From Rhyzopertha dominica (lineage: Eukaryota; Arthropoda; Insecta; Coleoptera; Bostrichidae), in the NCBI GenBank assembly GCA_025024175.1, contig QCXZ01000064.1:46583325-46647324 (forward strand): 64,000 nt of DNA, given 5' to 3'. The position numbers were made by a program, and so were the translations under genes. The stretch's first letter is position 1, and each line of letters starts with the position of its first letter. Shown one piece after another: positions 1 to 11,194 of this stretch. Under the pieces are notes generated by a model. It was not told where the DNA came from and ran no database searches. It was given only the letters and a program-made list of their open reading frames with translations.

Positions 1-1134
1 GCACTCCGCTATTGCGCCGATGCGGCGGACGCTCTGTTGCATGCTTGACACCTTTGTCGCTGTTGAACACGCGTATGTTCTGTGGTTCTGTGCCTTTGTA
101 TCTTTGTTTACGTTTTGGTTTGAGAACGGAGGACGCGTGAAGGTTTTGTTTTTATTCACTAGGTACGTTGTTGTTCAAACATAGACTGCAAGATTATGTG
201 AAGGGATCTTCGGACAATTTACCAAAAATTGACTTACACATGATTGACGAATTTTACATGAATGGAAACTCTTGTGGCCAGACCGTTCGATTTTACGCAA
301 ATTAGGCGATTTTGCTATTTAAAGGTTGCGACTTTAATAAAATGATGTAATGGCAGCTATACATGCTGTAACTCAGGTTTAAACAAGTTTACCTACTTAA
401 TAAATAGTTGTTCCAGTTTTAATATCACTTGAAATATGAACTTATCCTTCGGCTGCCATAAAATGAATTCTGTTTGCGATATATCCGCTGCAAGTTATAA
501 TTTTAATTTAATATATTTTACGTTTTAATATTTACAGTGAAAACGACTAACAACCAATCGCGTTTAACACATCCATTCGCGTGTAGGTTTTGATAATTCA
601 TAATTACGATTGCGAGTTTGGAATAAAATGGCAACGCTGCTGCGACTTCGGTTTCAGAAACCTCATCTCGGCCGACGGGAATGCCAGGATCAGAAAATGG
701 CGTGGCAACATCACACAGTTACACCGCACTAAGCGCGCCAGTGAACGCTGACGTCAGAGATTTAAACTTTAAACATAAACAATCTTTTTTTAAGCATTCA
801 CTAAGCGCTTTGCGAAAAATAAAAAACAGGGGTCTATTTTTTTCATGTAGTTTTATATTCTGCAATAAAAAAAGGGGACAACAGGCCCATTCCCAATAAT
901 TTCTGCATATGTGCTGTAACGCTGAGCGCGTTCAAAGAAATCACAAGCGGTACAGCAATGCAGTTATCCTTCTCGTACTCTCTCTAACTTAGGTATCTTT
1001 ATGCCAGCAGCCAGCGTGCTGTAGCATCACAGGCTTTCAAAATACGCGTCCAGGTTTCTATCCCTTAATACACCACAGACATGTAGCATATCATCAGCTG
1101 TATCTTTAATACAAGGTTTAGATTCCCGTAACAG
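1..1134. other. Left edge, no gene recognised
   Basis: I see no convincing exon here. A 72-codon open frame at 681-899 has low-complexity, lysine-rich content and no family resemblance. The first 170 bases are richer in CpG than the rest of the window and could be a promoter or old transposon sequence, but nothing decides this. Confidence 0.4.
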
Positions 1135-1560
1135 AGCTTTTTCATTCTTGTAAATCTACTGCGGGCCTGCTCAATTCTGATTCAGAGCTGTCATTGTTTT
1201 CATTAATTATTGTGTCGTGAGCTGTTATGTTAAGTGACAATTCATACTCTTCGCTTACTAAGATCATTCTATTAATTAGCGTCTGTAGGCCTTCTTGTGT
1301 TTCAGATAAAATAACTGTATCGTCCTCGTACCTTAGATGATTTATTGTCATTCAGTTAATGTTAATGTCCTTATCATCGAGCGCCCTGTTTACTATGTCT
1401 TCGGAGTATAGTTTAAGAAGTATTGGTGATAATATTACACCCTTCTCTAACGCCCCACTGTATTTCTATTTCTTCTGATGTCATATCAAAGCAGAATAAC
1501 CTCGAAATTTCCAGTTGCTCTATCTTCTAAATACCGCAACCAAATTCAAGGAAGAAACTT
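1135..1560 (-). pseudogene. Non-LTR retrotransposon reverse transcriptase fragment
   Basis: The minus strand encodes the RT palm motif as HLRYEDDTVILSETQEGL, where active copies usually read RYADDT. Upstream on the same strand (1360-1560) are the remains of the preceding RT block, including a version of SPILLKLYSEDIVN, interrupted by stops and frame changes. This order, a gvrQGC-SPlLFn-like block then R-Y-x-D-D-T, is known from RTE/CR1-type LINEs; the exact clade is not resolved. It is a short dead fragment: no endonuclease and no 3' end are visible. Confidence 0.6.
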
Positions 1561-1594
1561 ATTTAATACGTTTTAACTTGGCGGTCTAACGGAC

Positions 1595-1695
1595 GCCATA
1601 ACGCACAGACAGCTAACTTAACTTCCGGTAACTAATAAACATTCCTCTGCGCTGCGACGATCGGCGCGAAATTCAAAATAATGATGTTGCCTACA
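1595..1695 (-). repeat. Inverted gypsy LTR fragment
   Basis: This stretch is the reverse complement of 2427-2527, with shared words such as AACATCATTATTTTGAATTT and GTCGCAGCGCAG. It is joined directly to the integrase remnant at about 1696, so an LTR piece sits head to head with its own coding region. Confidence 0.7.
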
Positions 1696-2310
1696 ACTAG
1701 AGGATCTTGTTTTACTTCACAAACCTTTACTGATTTCCTTAAAGAAAGTAGTATTGTGCATGTTTTAATTGCAACAGGAGCCCCCAGAGCAAACGGTCAG
1801 ATCAAAAGAATTAACAGATCATTGACACCAATGTTGGCCAAAATTGTAGACGAACAGAAATCAGGGAATAATATTTTGAATGGCGTAGTTTTGTTTGAAT
1901 AATACAATTACCAGATCTATTGAAGAAACTCCCTCCAGAATGTTATTTGGTCGTAACCAGTAAGGAAAAGTTGACGATAACGAATTAAAAGACCATGAAC
2001 CTCTTTCCGAAATTAGAAAGCAAGCGATAGAAAACCAACAAAAAGCCCAAGCGATTAATGAACATATAATTCCAAGCACAAAAAAGCTGTTAGTTATTAA
2101 GTTGGCGGTTATGTTATGTTAGCTAGTAACTGATTGTACGCCAGGCGTTAATAAGAAATTAATCCCAAAATTTAGAGGGCCGTACGAAATAGTTAAAGTC
2201 TTACCTAATGATAGATATGTTCTGAACGATATAATCGGATTTCAACAAACTGAAATACCCTATGATGGTGTTGTAGAGGCTTCTAGAGTAAAAAGTTATG
2301 CTAATTAGTA
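1696..2310 (+). pseudogene. Ty3/gypsy integrase remnant
   Basis: The first part encodes the integrase core (TRGSCFTSQTFTDFLKES, then APRANGQIKRINRSLTPML), in which the catalytic D of the usual DRG motif reads T. Further on in other frames come the C-terminal integrase blocks (SRMLFGRNQ, then GVNKKLIPKFRGPYEIVKV and a DRYVLNDIIGFQQT-like stretch) ending about 2308. Several stops and frameshifts interrupt it. The order core then GPYEI-type C-terminal domain is the normal gypsy arrangement, and an LTR follows about 95 bp downstream. Confidence 0.8.
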
Positions 2311-2404
2311 TACATTATGTGTGTATTTCATGATATTTCTGTTAGTTGACGTACTTACTTTTAGCATAATTTTGTAACCTTTGTGAACGATGATCAGGGT
2401 GATC

Positions 2405-2745
2405 AGTGTCAGGTATGGCCGAGTTGTAGGCAACATCATTATTTTGAATTTCGCGCCGGTCGTCGCAGCGCAGTGGAATGTTTATTAGTTACCGCTTACC
2501 GGACATTAAGTTGGCTGTGTATGCTNCCGCAGTCGCTCGTTATATTTGCGACTACAAAATGAACAAANANACTCGCGGAAAAATATTCCATAGCCGAAAA
2601 ATAAAAGTGGTAGCGAATATTCATTGGTATGTAATAATATTAGGGCTTATCTGAGCAAATAAAATATTTCTAATCTTTTATAAAACACCGCATTGCGTTC
2701 CCATCGCCGACAGCGACGCCCCTTTGTTACAGATCCGTTTGTCAC
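2405..2745 (+). repeat. Probable 3' LTR of the gypsy remnant
   Basis: It begins near TGTCAGGTATGGCCGAG, just after the integrase remnant, and appears to end near GTTACAGATCCGTTTGTCACA. Both ends are inferred from TG...CA and gypsy-like termini; only 2427-2527 is confirmed by the inverted copy. Three n calls lie inside. Confidence 0.5.
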
Positions 2746-2993
2746 ACTGTGTCGGTCTAATAATATGTTTTGTCCTATAAAATTCATTAGTTGTTTACAG
2801 AAGCGGTAAATTAGGCATAAACATTAGCACAGGAAAGCACAAAGGTCTTGTATTCTTATTTTACAAAGGATATATAGATATTTACTTTGCTGTATTGCCC
2901 TTTTCATACTTATTGAGAGCAAAAAGGGTGGGCATCCAACAGCTGAATAAAGAACATAAGTGTGTCAACATAATTGACGTGTTAGTGGCACAG

Positions 2994-3000
2994 TATAAAA
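2994..3000 (+). promoter_or_regulatory. TATA box of the ionotropic receptor gene
   Basis: TATAAAA lies 41 bp before the ATG at 3041, with a short AC/AG-rich leader between. Spacing suits a short 5' UTR. Judged by sequence only. Confidence 0.45.
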
Positions 3001-3040
3001 GACTATTCTCTGCAACAGCAACAGCTACAGTATAGTAAGA

Positions 3041-4894
3041 ATGATTAAGTTTACGATTGTCGTAACACTTTTATTTCTCCATACTTCTGAAGTTTTACTA
3101 AATTTCACAAAAGAAAACTGCCTTGTTGAGAATGCCCCATTCTGGCAGTTTTATAAGTCGTATTTTCTAAAGGAGCAGTATTTGGTTATAAACGCAATTT
3201 TAGACAAAAACTCCACGGAAATTATACAACTTGTGGACACCGCCATAAATTTGTTTAGGTTTGAGGTGCCAATCACCATCACGTACGGTATTATTAACAA
3301 TAGGACGAAATTCCCTTTTTATGCATCAAGAGCTGGTTATATAGTAATCGCATCGCATGAAAAGATTTTAAATCAATTTCTACGGTCGGAACTTGCCATT
3401 GTTAATTCAAGGGGAAAATATGCCGTATTATTACTATGCCACACATCAGGATGACGTAAGCTTTCCCAGCATATACTCAGAAGATTCTGGGAGGATTTTG
3501 CAGTACTGAACGTAGTCGTACAAGTTATTTGCTGTTCTAATGATGAGCCCATTTATGTATATCGGCCCTTCGTAAAACATGGAACAAACTTTGGCGAAAT
3601 AGAAACAATACGGAATCCTCCCGTGGCAGAAAATTATCTAAATAACTTGAACCAATATCCCTTAAAAGTAGTGATATTTGAACGATTACCTACAGCGATT
3701 AAATTGTCTACTAATAATTTGAACAATGTAACTGGAAATCTGGATCAACGTTTTGGTGGTATGGACGGCTGTATCATAAGCGTGCTATCACAGAAAATGA
3801 ATTTTACTATACAATACATAGACTCCGACATTCACAAATACGGTACGTTGCTTTCAAACGGTTCGTTAACTGGAACTTTACGCCAAATAGTTTATGGGGA
3901 AGCAGATATATCTGCTAATGGACGATTTGTTGTTGACTACGGAACCGATGATATAGAATTTACAACTTCTGTTCACTGCGACTACCTGTGTTTTATCGTA
4001 CCTAAAGCTTTAAGAGTTCCTAGATGGAAAGTAATCTTTCGTGGATTTACCACATTGTCTTGGTTAGCTTTGGGTATTACGTTTCTCATAGTGTGTTTTC
4101 TCTGGCATCTATTTAACACACCCATCATTCACCCTGTAATTAAACGATCTTCATTCATGACAATATTTGCTGTATATATAGCGGTACCTGTAAAATTGGT
4201 TGTACCATTCGTTGGTCATAGAGTGTTTTTGGCTGCTGTGTTGTGTTTCACTGTTATAACCAACAACATTTTTCAAGGAAGTTTAGTTACTTCACTTAGC
4301 ACCGTTTCCTATGACCCAGACATCAACACCATTGAGGGCGTCGATAGATCGGGCTTACCAGTATCAACCAATTTAGAGATCTTCAAAGCAGATAATATTT
4401 CTGATACAATTAAAAAATTTTCGCAGAAACAAATATTCCCAGGAACAACTTGGACTTTTAGAAGAGCTGCATATAATCGAGATGTCGTTGGTTTGGAACG
4501 TAAGATGGATGCCGAATTCTATATAAATCTTGCTTTTATGAACAATGACGGAACGCCTAATTTGCATATCGTTAAAGAATGTGTAGCTCCGTATTTCTTG
4601 GCCTTTATTGTCAAGAGAGGATCGCCATATCTTCCGAAATTCAATAATCTCATAGTTATGATGCATGAAAGCGGCTTGATATCGAAATGGTATGTGGATG
4701 CAGTAAACAATATAACCTTAAAGGCCCTGTCAAAGAGAAGCTATCGCAGTGAAGAACATAAAGCATATGGATTGTCAGACATGCAAACTGTTTTTTACAT
4801 TTACATTGCTGGGGCATTTTTAGCGATTATTGTATTTGTATACGAGGTGGCTAGGTATAATTATAAGATAGCACAACTTCCTTTTATAAATTAA
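3041..4894 (+). CDS. Ionotropic receptor (IR), single exon, one in-frame TGA
   Basis: IRs are variant ionotropic glutamate receptors that form ligand-gated cation channels in insect chemosensory neurons. The frame is open from ATG 3041 to TAA 4894 (617 codons) except for TGA at codon 138 (3452-3454). Visible parts: signal peptide (1-17, hydrophobic); a weakly conserved amino-terminal region that continues after the stop (LRRFWEDFAVLNVVV, then IYVYRPF); ligand-binding half S1 (about 205-325, with GGMDGCIISVLSQKMNF); TM1 about 339-358 (LSWLALGITFLIVCFLWHLF); a pore region about 376-394; the next membrane segment about 395-415 (AAVLCFTVITNNIFQGSLVT); S2 about 430-570; TM4 about 583-604. Length is normal for IRs. 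Intronless structure points to a divergent, possibly gustatory IR rather than a conserved antennal one. Either a young pseudogene or a read-through gene; a sequencing error is also possible. Confidence 0.88.
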
Positions 4895-5278
4895 TGAACA
4901 CAATTAGAATAGCTTAAGCTGTCACTATATTAGCAAAATTGTAGATAGAATACTGTGTTATGAAATGGTGAACTTCATTTGTTGTTATTCATTTACCTAA
5001 TTAAATTCTTTTTCTAACATCTGCCTTTATGTATTAACGTAATTAGTCTAGAAAGAGTACCAGTACCCAAATCAGTAACAAAAAAGTCACCATTTCCCAT
5101 TAATGCACAAAAAAATGTTTTACACTTTTTGTAAAGCACTGTACCAAAGAATATCAGTAAGCCCAGGCTCGTACAACCTAAAGTTATATGTCAAATTGTA
5201 GGTCTTTTTAAACTCTTTAAAGGTAGCTTAGTTGGTGTCCAAAAAAAATAAGTAGATTATCATATTTTGTATTTAAGG
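4895..5278 (+). other. 3' flank of the IR gene
   Basis: No gene is seen. 5160-5278 resembles the left end of the element at 24380-24996 (shared TTTTTAAACTCTTTAAA and GTGTCCAAAAA words), so a foldback family member may begin here. An AATAAA lies near 5316. Confidence 0.4.
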
Positions 5279-5957
5279 TTAATTTCTGTCAATATTTTTT
5301 AACCTTACCCCATATAATAAATATTGCTTCATAGTTGAATGCCGACTTTTGTCTTCTACAATTTGTGTCATAACCATGTATGCACAATTTTTACTCCTTC
5401 TTAGTGAAAAACAAGTAAAACTAGTCGCCGCCATCTTCTTTAAATATGGTTGTTCAGAATTTTTAAGTGTTAGTTTAGTAGCTTATTACGGTACAAATTG
5501 TGCCTACATACACATCGCCACAAAACCCCAAAATATTAAATAATTTTTAAATAAATCAAGTACAAAGTTCGTTCTAAAGAGAGAGAGGCTAGAAAACGAA
5601 AACCTGCGACGAGGCTAGTGCGCGATATAGAAAACCAAACTAGCCTTATCACAGGGTTTCGTTTTCTAGCCTCTCTTTAGAACGAACTTTGTACTTGATT
5701 TATTTAAAGTTTACTCAAAATTTTGGGGTTTTGTGTGCAGCGATGGGTACGTAGGCATAATTTGAACCATAATAAGCTACAAAACTAACACTTAAAAATT
5801 GTAAACAGTCCTATAGCAGAACATGGCGGCGACTAGTTTTTCTTGTTTTTCACTAAGAATGAGTAAAAATTATGCATACATGGCAATGACACAAATTGAA
5901 GAAGACAAAAATCGGCATCCAACTATGAAGCAATATTTATTATAGGGGGTAAGGTTA
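5279..5957. repeat. Long foldback element
   Basis: Two inverted arms of about 310 bp (about 5279-5604 and 5649-5957) enclose a short GC-richer centre. The innermost parts are nearly perfect: AAGTACAAAGTTCGTTCTAA at about 5569 and its reverse complement at about 5675. Outer words also pair, such as TTGTGTCATAACCATGTATG against CATACATGGCAATGACACAA. A related copy is at 24380-24996. No coding capacity; it is a non-autonomous inverted-repeat element of unknown class. Confidence 0.85.
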
Positions 5958-6177
5958 AGGGTGATATCGATTTCAGATCATTGGATTGTTTATTTATAAC
6001 ACTTGTTGACTCCAGTCCAGTCGCTGTTGAATCTTTTCTAAGAAATTGGGTAGTGCCAGCTTGTTGGTGACAATGCCAAATAACGTTTTTACACAAGCAT
6101 AAACAGATAATCTGTTTTTAAAGAATCCATGATATTAAAAATCCACACGCTATTGATAGAAGAGTTTTGTTTTCTAG

Positions 6178-6338
6178 GGGAACAATTACAAAGGTTTTTC
6201 ATAACAAACGAAGCAATTGAAGTTGCTGAAATTTACCCTTTTATAGGCCATCCTCGTGAAGCTCTCAAAATAGAGATGAAGCTCGAACCCAATCAAACAA
6301 GTTTTAATAATGTACAACCAAGCGAGAAAAAATATTAA
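6178..6338 (+). CDS. Possible terminal exon, unidentified
   Basis: A strong acceptor (TTTTGTTTTCTAG, ending 6177) is followed by a 53-codon open frame ending in TAA, with an AATAAA about 15 bp after the stop. The peptide is charged and not low-complexity (EQLQRFFITNEAIEVAEIYP, then GHPREALKIEMKLEP). I do not recognise the family and find no partner exon upstream. It could be part of a host gene interrupted by the foldback, or a transposon remnant. Low confidence. Confidence 0.25.
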
Positions 6339-7083
6339 ATAAGCAGAAAGAAAATAAACATAAGACCTAAACCCCCAAACTAAAATATTATATTAATAAA
6401 TATTCTTAGCACAAATAAGTAAACAGCGGTGCAGAAACAAAATTAAAATCAAATTCAAACAAAAAACAAACAAACGAAGTTTACAATTAAAGTGGATGAG
6501 AATATCCCCATTTTAAACCTATTCAAAGACGCTTTATAATATGAAAGAACGAAACAAAGATGCAGAAAATTAAAATATTGAGTCCCACCAAATCAAGATA
6601 CGTTGTTAAAAACACCAAAAAAAACGGTCAAGGTAAATACTATTTACACAACAATTTACAAAAGTGAACGCAGAATAACGTGAAACATACTCCACCATCT
6701 ATGTCCTAACAGCGTTATAGAGGTAAGCAGCGTAACCCTAATAATGTCAAATGCATTTCAATACAACACTTTTTAAACGTGTTTAACTTCGATGACTACA
6801 GACTATGAAACTCAAAGCTTCACACATCCAGGAAATCATAGTGATTAGAAAAAAACAACAACGGAAATCACGACTACAACTTTATTATATCAAATACACC
6901 CCATTCTGAACAGTACATTCGATAGGCCATATCGAATTAAACAATAAAGTACCAACACGGTAAGTTTTTTAGAAATTGGAATAGTTAATACTCGATTTTT
7001 TTGTTGTGATCACCACGAGATATTCTAACAAAATTAAGAAAATTTATCACATACTCGTAAACCACTGTTCTACCACACATGAT
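6339..7083. other. AT-rich stretch, nothing recognised
   Basis: No open frame of note and no repeat structure that I can see; poly-A-rich runs dominate. Confidence 0.4.
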
Positions 7084-7978
7084 TTAAGAGGGGCGTTTAC
7101 CTAGAGCGAATCGGGTCATTTTAAGCACCTACCGTTTTACATTTTACCGAGTTATTCGAAACTTTTTCGAAGTGAAATTGCGACATGTCAATGACAAAAG
7201 ATGTAGCTACAACGTAGAGTTCGAGTTTTTTCTGAATTTGGTACAGTAATGTAAATATTTGTTGTTATATTTTGCTTAAAAATGCGTATTTTTGGCGAGC
7301 TATTTCTCGAAAACTAAGGCACATAAACGAAAAATTCGAACTCCACGTTGTAGCTACATATTTCTTTGTACACTACCAAAAACATGAGCACGATAATTGA
7401 GTAAAAACATTCAAAAAATCTAAAACCGCAAACCCTTTCGCACGAGTCCGTCACGAGAGCAGAATGCGAATGCCCATCCCCACCAGGTCCGTCGCGTGGT
7501 ATCCACTGAACAGTGAGGCAAAGATACAATCCTGTCGGGAATGATCGAGCGGTATACGATCTATTCCGATATGACTGGATTTCTAAGATTTTATGTCTTA
7601 ATTAGTAATTACACGGGACAAGTTTAATGTTAAAAGCTCTTTCACATTAATTTACTGTCTGCCGAAGCAATGGAGAGGCGGAAGGAAAATTGTTATAAAA
7701 GTTCCTACAGAAATCATGCAGTTAGAATGAAATGTTATACAGTTCATATTTACAGAAATAAATGGGTTATTCCATATTTTGAATAACCTGTTATAATATC
7801 ATAGTAAGTTACTAATATCATGCTTACTTTTTTATGCACACCCTACAGTCAGCAATTTTCCGAATCTTTGCGCGATGTCAACCTATCGGCTACCCTCTTA
7901 CGTCCCATGTCCCGCTGGTAATATGGGCTGCATAATTTACATTTCTGCCCGATCGCTCCAAGTAAATGCCCCTCTTAA
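7084..7978. mobile_element. TTAA-flanked inverted-repeat element (MITE-like)
   Basis: Left end TTAAGAGGGGCGTTTACCTA and right end (reverse complement) TTAAGAGGGGCATTTACTTG form terminal inverted repeats of about 30 bp, both bounded by TTAA. Total about 890 bp with no transposase. TTAA targets are typical of piggyBac, but the terminal bases are not the usual CCC, so the class is uncertain. Inside, 7198-7232 and 7329-7362 form a second inverted repeat around ATGTAGCTACAACGT. Confidence 0.65.
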
Positions 7979-8124
7979 AAAGGTTTAGCTATTGTGGAAT
8001 GTTCCGATAACAATAATTATTCAACCTTACAAGTCTCTCAAAAACAAGCGACTATAAGGTAGTGGCACTTCTCAGTACTTTTTTCGTTTACTTCGACGTG
8101 CTCTGTCCATTGCACTGCTCTGAA

Positions 8125-8690
8125 TGTAACAAAATCGTGAAGGCCCAGTGGGAATTTTCTTAGATTTCGAGATTCATTTTCATCACGCACGCCTCTGATT
8201 TTTTTTGCGTGCCTCTGGAATATTATGTTATTTATATTAATGTCCTGCAATACATAAAAATCTGGAGGTGTAATAAAATCGTTACGACCTACAAGGGATT
8301 TTCTTAGATTTCGAGATTCAATTTCATCAGGTACGCCTCTGATTTTTCGTCTGTCTCTGGAATATGTTATTTATATTACTGCCCTACAACACATATAAAA
8401 AGCTGGCGGGGTAACAAAATCGTTACGGCCCACGGGGAATTATCTTAAATTTCGAAATTCAATTTCATCACATACGCCTCTGATTTTTCACGTGTCTCTA
8501 CAATATATTATTTGTATTAATGTCCTACAGCACATATAAAAAGCTGATGATGTAACAAAATCGTTGACCACAGTGGATTTTTCATAAATTTCGAAACGCA
8601 GTTTCCACACGTGCGCCTCTGAAGTTTGGGTGTGTCTAGATTATTATAAATAAGACCTAACAACCAAAAGATTCGAAGGTGTATTATGCA
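8125..8690. repeat. Tandem array, four copies of about 142 bp
   Basis: Units start near 8125, 8269, 8410 and 8551, each with TGTAACAAAATCGTT-like starts, a TTAGATTTCGAGATTCA-like middle, a CGCCTCTGATTTTT block and an ACATATAAAAAGCTG-like end. Copies are diverged from each other, the last most of all. Non-coding. Confidence 0.85.
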
Positions 8691-8809
8691 AATTATACTC
8701 CACTAGATGTTTTCTTTGTTCTGCTATTAGCATCTTTCTTTCGGGTTTTCAGATATCTGCAGTGTTTGTCTGGTCGACTGCAATTTAGCGAATCTCGAAT
8801 ATGAATCTA

Positions 8810-10228
8810 TTGCTGTCTTCAACGACGTTATACTTTGTGACTCAGCTTCCCGTTAGTATTGCGTTTTACTAGAACGTCCAGGAACGGAAGACATCCATAT
8901 CTTTTAGTTTCCATAGTGAACTGGATGTTGTTATGCTGCTGGCTGAGGTGGTTCTTGAAGTTCTGAGTTTTTCACGTAGCTGTCCGTTGCTCCCACATAC
9001 TGTTCTAACTATCTGGCAACGTATTTGATCTATGACCTAGCCAAATACGTTGCCAGATAGTTAGAACAGTATGTGGGAGCAACGGACAGCTATGTGGAAA
9101 AACTCAAAACATTTCGTGGATATCTTCACAATTGTTCGGATAGAAGAGACTCTGCATATAATTTAAGATAATCTTATTCCAATAGGACTACCCGGAAATA
9201 TACTAGACTTAACAAGACTATGCCTGACAACCACATATTTCCTGTGCAATCGGGACATCTATGAACAGAAGGGTGGAGCAGCCATTAGATCACCGTTGTC
9301 ACCCGTCATTGCCAATATCTTCATGGAGACGTTCGAAATGGAAGTGATAGAGTCCAGCGACAACAAACCGAAGTGCTGGTACCATTATGTGGATGACACA
9401 TTCGTTATATGGTCACACGTAATGGCCGCCCTGCAGAAATTCAAGAACCACCTCAACCAGCAGCATAACAACATCCAGATCACTATGGAAACTGAAAGAG
9501 ATGGGTGTCCTAGTAAAACCCAATACTACCCGGAAGCTGAGTCATATAGTATACCGCAAGGAGACTCACGCGGACCTCTACCTAAACGCCGCATCACTTA
9601 ACCATCCATCACAAAAGAGGTCACTCATTATCACGTTATTAAATAGACCCGAGAAGATTAGTGACGGAGAAAGCAGAAGCGAGGAGATTTAACATGGCAA
9701 TAGTGCCTTACAGAACAATGGTTATGAGTCGAATAAGGTTCTAAGAACAAGAAGAAACATAAAGGGAATGACAGGAACTACAACACGAAGGATATACCTA
9801 GTTACCATACGTCTCCGGGGTAACAGACAGACTGAAGAAAAAATACTGCGGAAGAAGAATATTGCAGTAAGATAAAACGGAGTGTGAGATAGGACATATT
9901 CTACCATCGCCAACGGCCAAGGACAAAATAGCGAAATTAAATACCAAGGGTATCCATCAGTTCCAGTGTCACTGCGGAAAAGTCTACATCAGGAAACTGG
10001 ACGCAGCATACAATGTCGCACAAAGGAAAAGAGCGAGATGCAACATATGGACACAGAGACAGATCTATGGTGGCGAAACAGGCAGCGGGAGGCAAACAAC
10101 ACATCATCGAGTATGACAGCATACGGTCCCTCGCAAGGAGCAGCCATTACCGCCAAAGAATTAAGATAAAATCTCTCGAGATTATGAAGCAGTCCAATAA
10201 CTTTAACAGAGAAGACGGCTATATATAA
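8810..10228 (+). mobile_element. Penelope-like retroelement, broken, with 5' inversion
   Basis: The plus strand carries Penelope RT: TTYFLCNRDIYEQKGGAAIR-like, SPLSPVIANIFME, and YVDD at 9386-9397, then FKNHLNQQHNNIQ and, after a frame change, VYRKETHADLYLNAAS. Near the 3' end (9990-10228) a degraded GIY-YIG endonuclease follows (EYDSIRSLARSSHYR, SLEIMKQSNNFNREDGY). RT then GIY-YIG is the diagnostic Penelope order. The segment 8810-9035 encodes the same RT region on the minus strand (FKNHLSQQHNNIQFTMET, LPFLDVLVK), so the element is head to head with an inverted partial copy. Many stops; inactive. Confidence 0.85.
8961..9109. repeat. Near-perfect palindrome inside the Penelope element
   Basis: Arms 8961-9026 and 9043-9109 are reverse complements with only a few mismatches over about 66 bp, separated by 16 bp. 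Centre words: ATACGTTGCCAGATAGTTAG and its complement. It marks the junction of the inversion. Confidence 0.92.
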
Positions 10229-10249
10229 GTCAAGATCACTTAGTTAATC

Positions 10250-10767
10250 CTCAAAATATAGTATTTGCATCTCTTCCATTTATACCAAATTTAACACATA
10301 AACTTACAAAAATTTTTAACGTAGTTCCAAATTTAAAAATTGCAAAATACTATATAAAAACTAATAAAAAGTTGTTCTCAAAACTTAAAGATAAAATTGA
10401 CAAAAATAAAAAAATGAATGTGATTTATTGTGTTGAATGTCTGGACTGCCCCTCTGTTTATATTGGACAAACCATGCAGTCTTTACAACACAGACTGAAC
10501 CTACATCGTAGTGATGTTCGTCTACGTCCAGATCGTTGTGCTTTAGCTCAGCATGCATCTAGTACCGGACATTCTTTTGGTTTCCTAAATACTGCAATTT
10601 TAGACATAGAAGCTAATAAATCAAAACGTTTATTTTTAGAAATGTGTTATATACAACAAAATTCCAATTCTATTAACAAAAGGTCAGATATACAAAATCT
10701 TAGTTCTATTTATTGCCAACTTCTTCAAATTGACAGTGTTAAACTAAGAAGAAATAATACAACTTAA
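10250..10767 (+). pseudogene. Second Penelope-like element: C-terminal GIY-YIG endonuclease ORF
   Basis: An uninterrupted frame from about 10250 to TAA 10767 encodes the end of a Penelope polyprotein: a linker (VFASLPFIPNLTHKLTKIF, VPNLKIAKYYIKT) and the endonuclease core CVECLDCPSVYIGQTMQSLQ followed by HRLNLHRSDVR. The CxxC-type lead-in and the Y-I-G-Q-T and R...H residues match the GIY-YIG module of Penelope elements. The RT is absent, so it is a 5'-truncated copy, but the remaining reading frame is clean, which suggests a younger insertion than its upstream neighbour. Its 3' UTR runs to about 11120, ending near TGACGAAGAACCGATTTTGG. Confidence 0.8.
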
Positions 10768-11194
10768 AATTTATATATAGAATTTTTTAATAATATTTAT
10801 ATTTGATAAATCGCTCATGAATTTTAAGCTTGTTCAACAACTCTATCCTTGATTATGTCGAAAAATTTTGTCAGTTTTGTCAATTTCACGGTTGGACACC
10901 TTTTAATTATTTGTTCAGTTTTGCCATACGGCATTCTGTAATAGTTTATTCTTTTACAAAGTTATATGTTTTCGTCGTTTTGTTTCCTTTAATATTTGGA
11001 GTTAACAGTAAGTGTTAAGAAGTTTAATTATAAAAAGTGCCTGTTATGTATTTAATTTTAGTGTCCTGACGAAGAACCGATTTTGGTTCGAAATATAGAC
11101 ATAGTTAAAAAATCCATTTCTTAATTTAGCCCAACCACCCTTGCCGTTTTCCCAAGAAAATATTTAATATACATCCGGCAATTATCTATCGTTT

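Noticed and set aside
681..899. 72-codon open frame at the left edge
   Set aside because: Composition is Lys/Ser/Phe-rich and low in complexity, with no domain, neighbour or splice support.
3456..3503. A 48-bp possible mini-intron (GTAAGC...TTTGCAG) starting right after the IR stop codon
   Set aside because: It would keep the TGA and delete conserved IR sequence (LSQHILRRFWEDFA), so splicing here would not rescue the gene.
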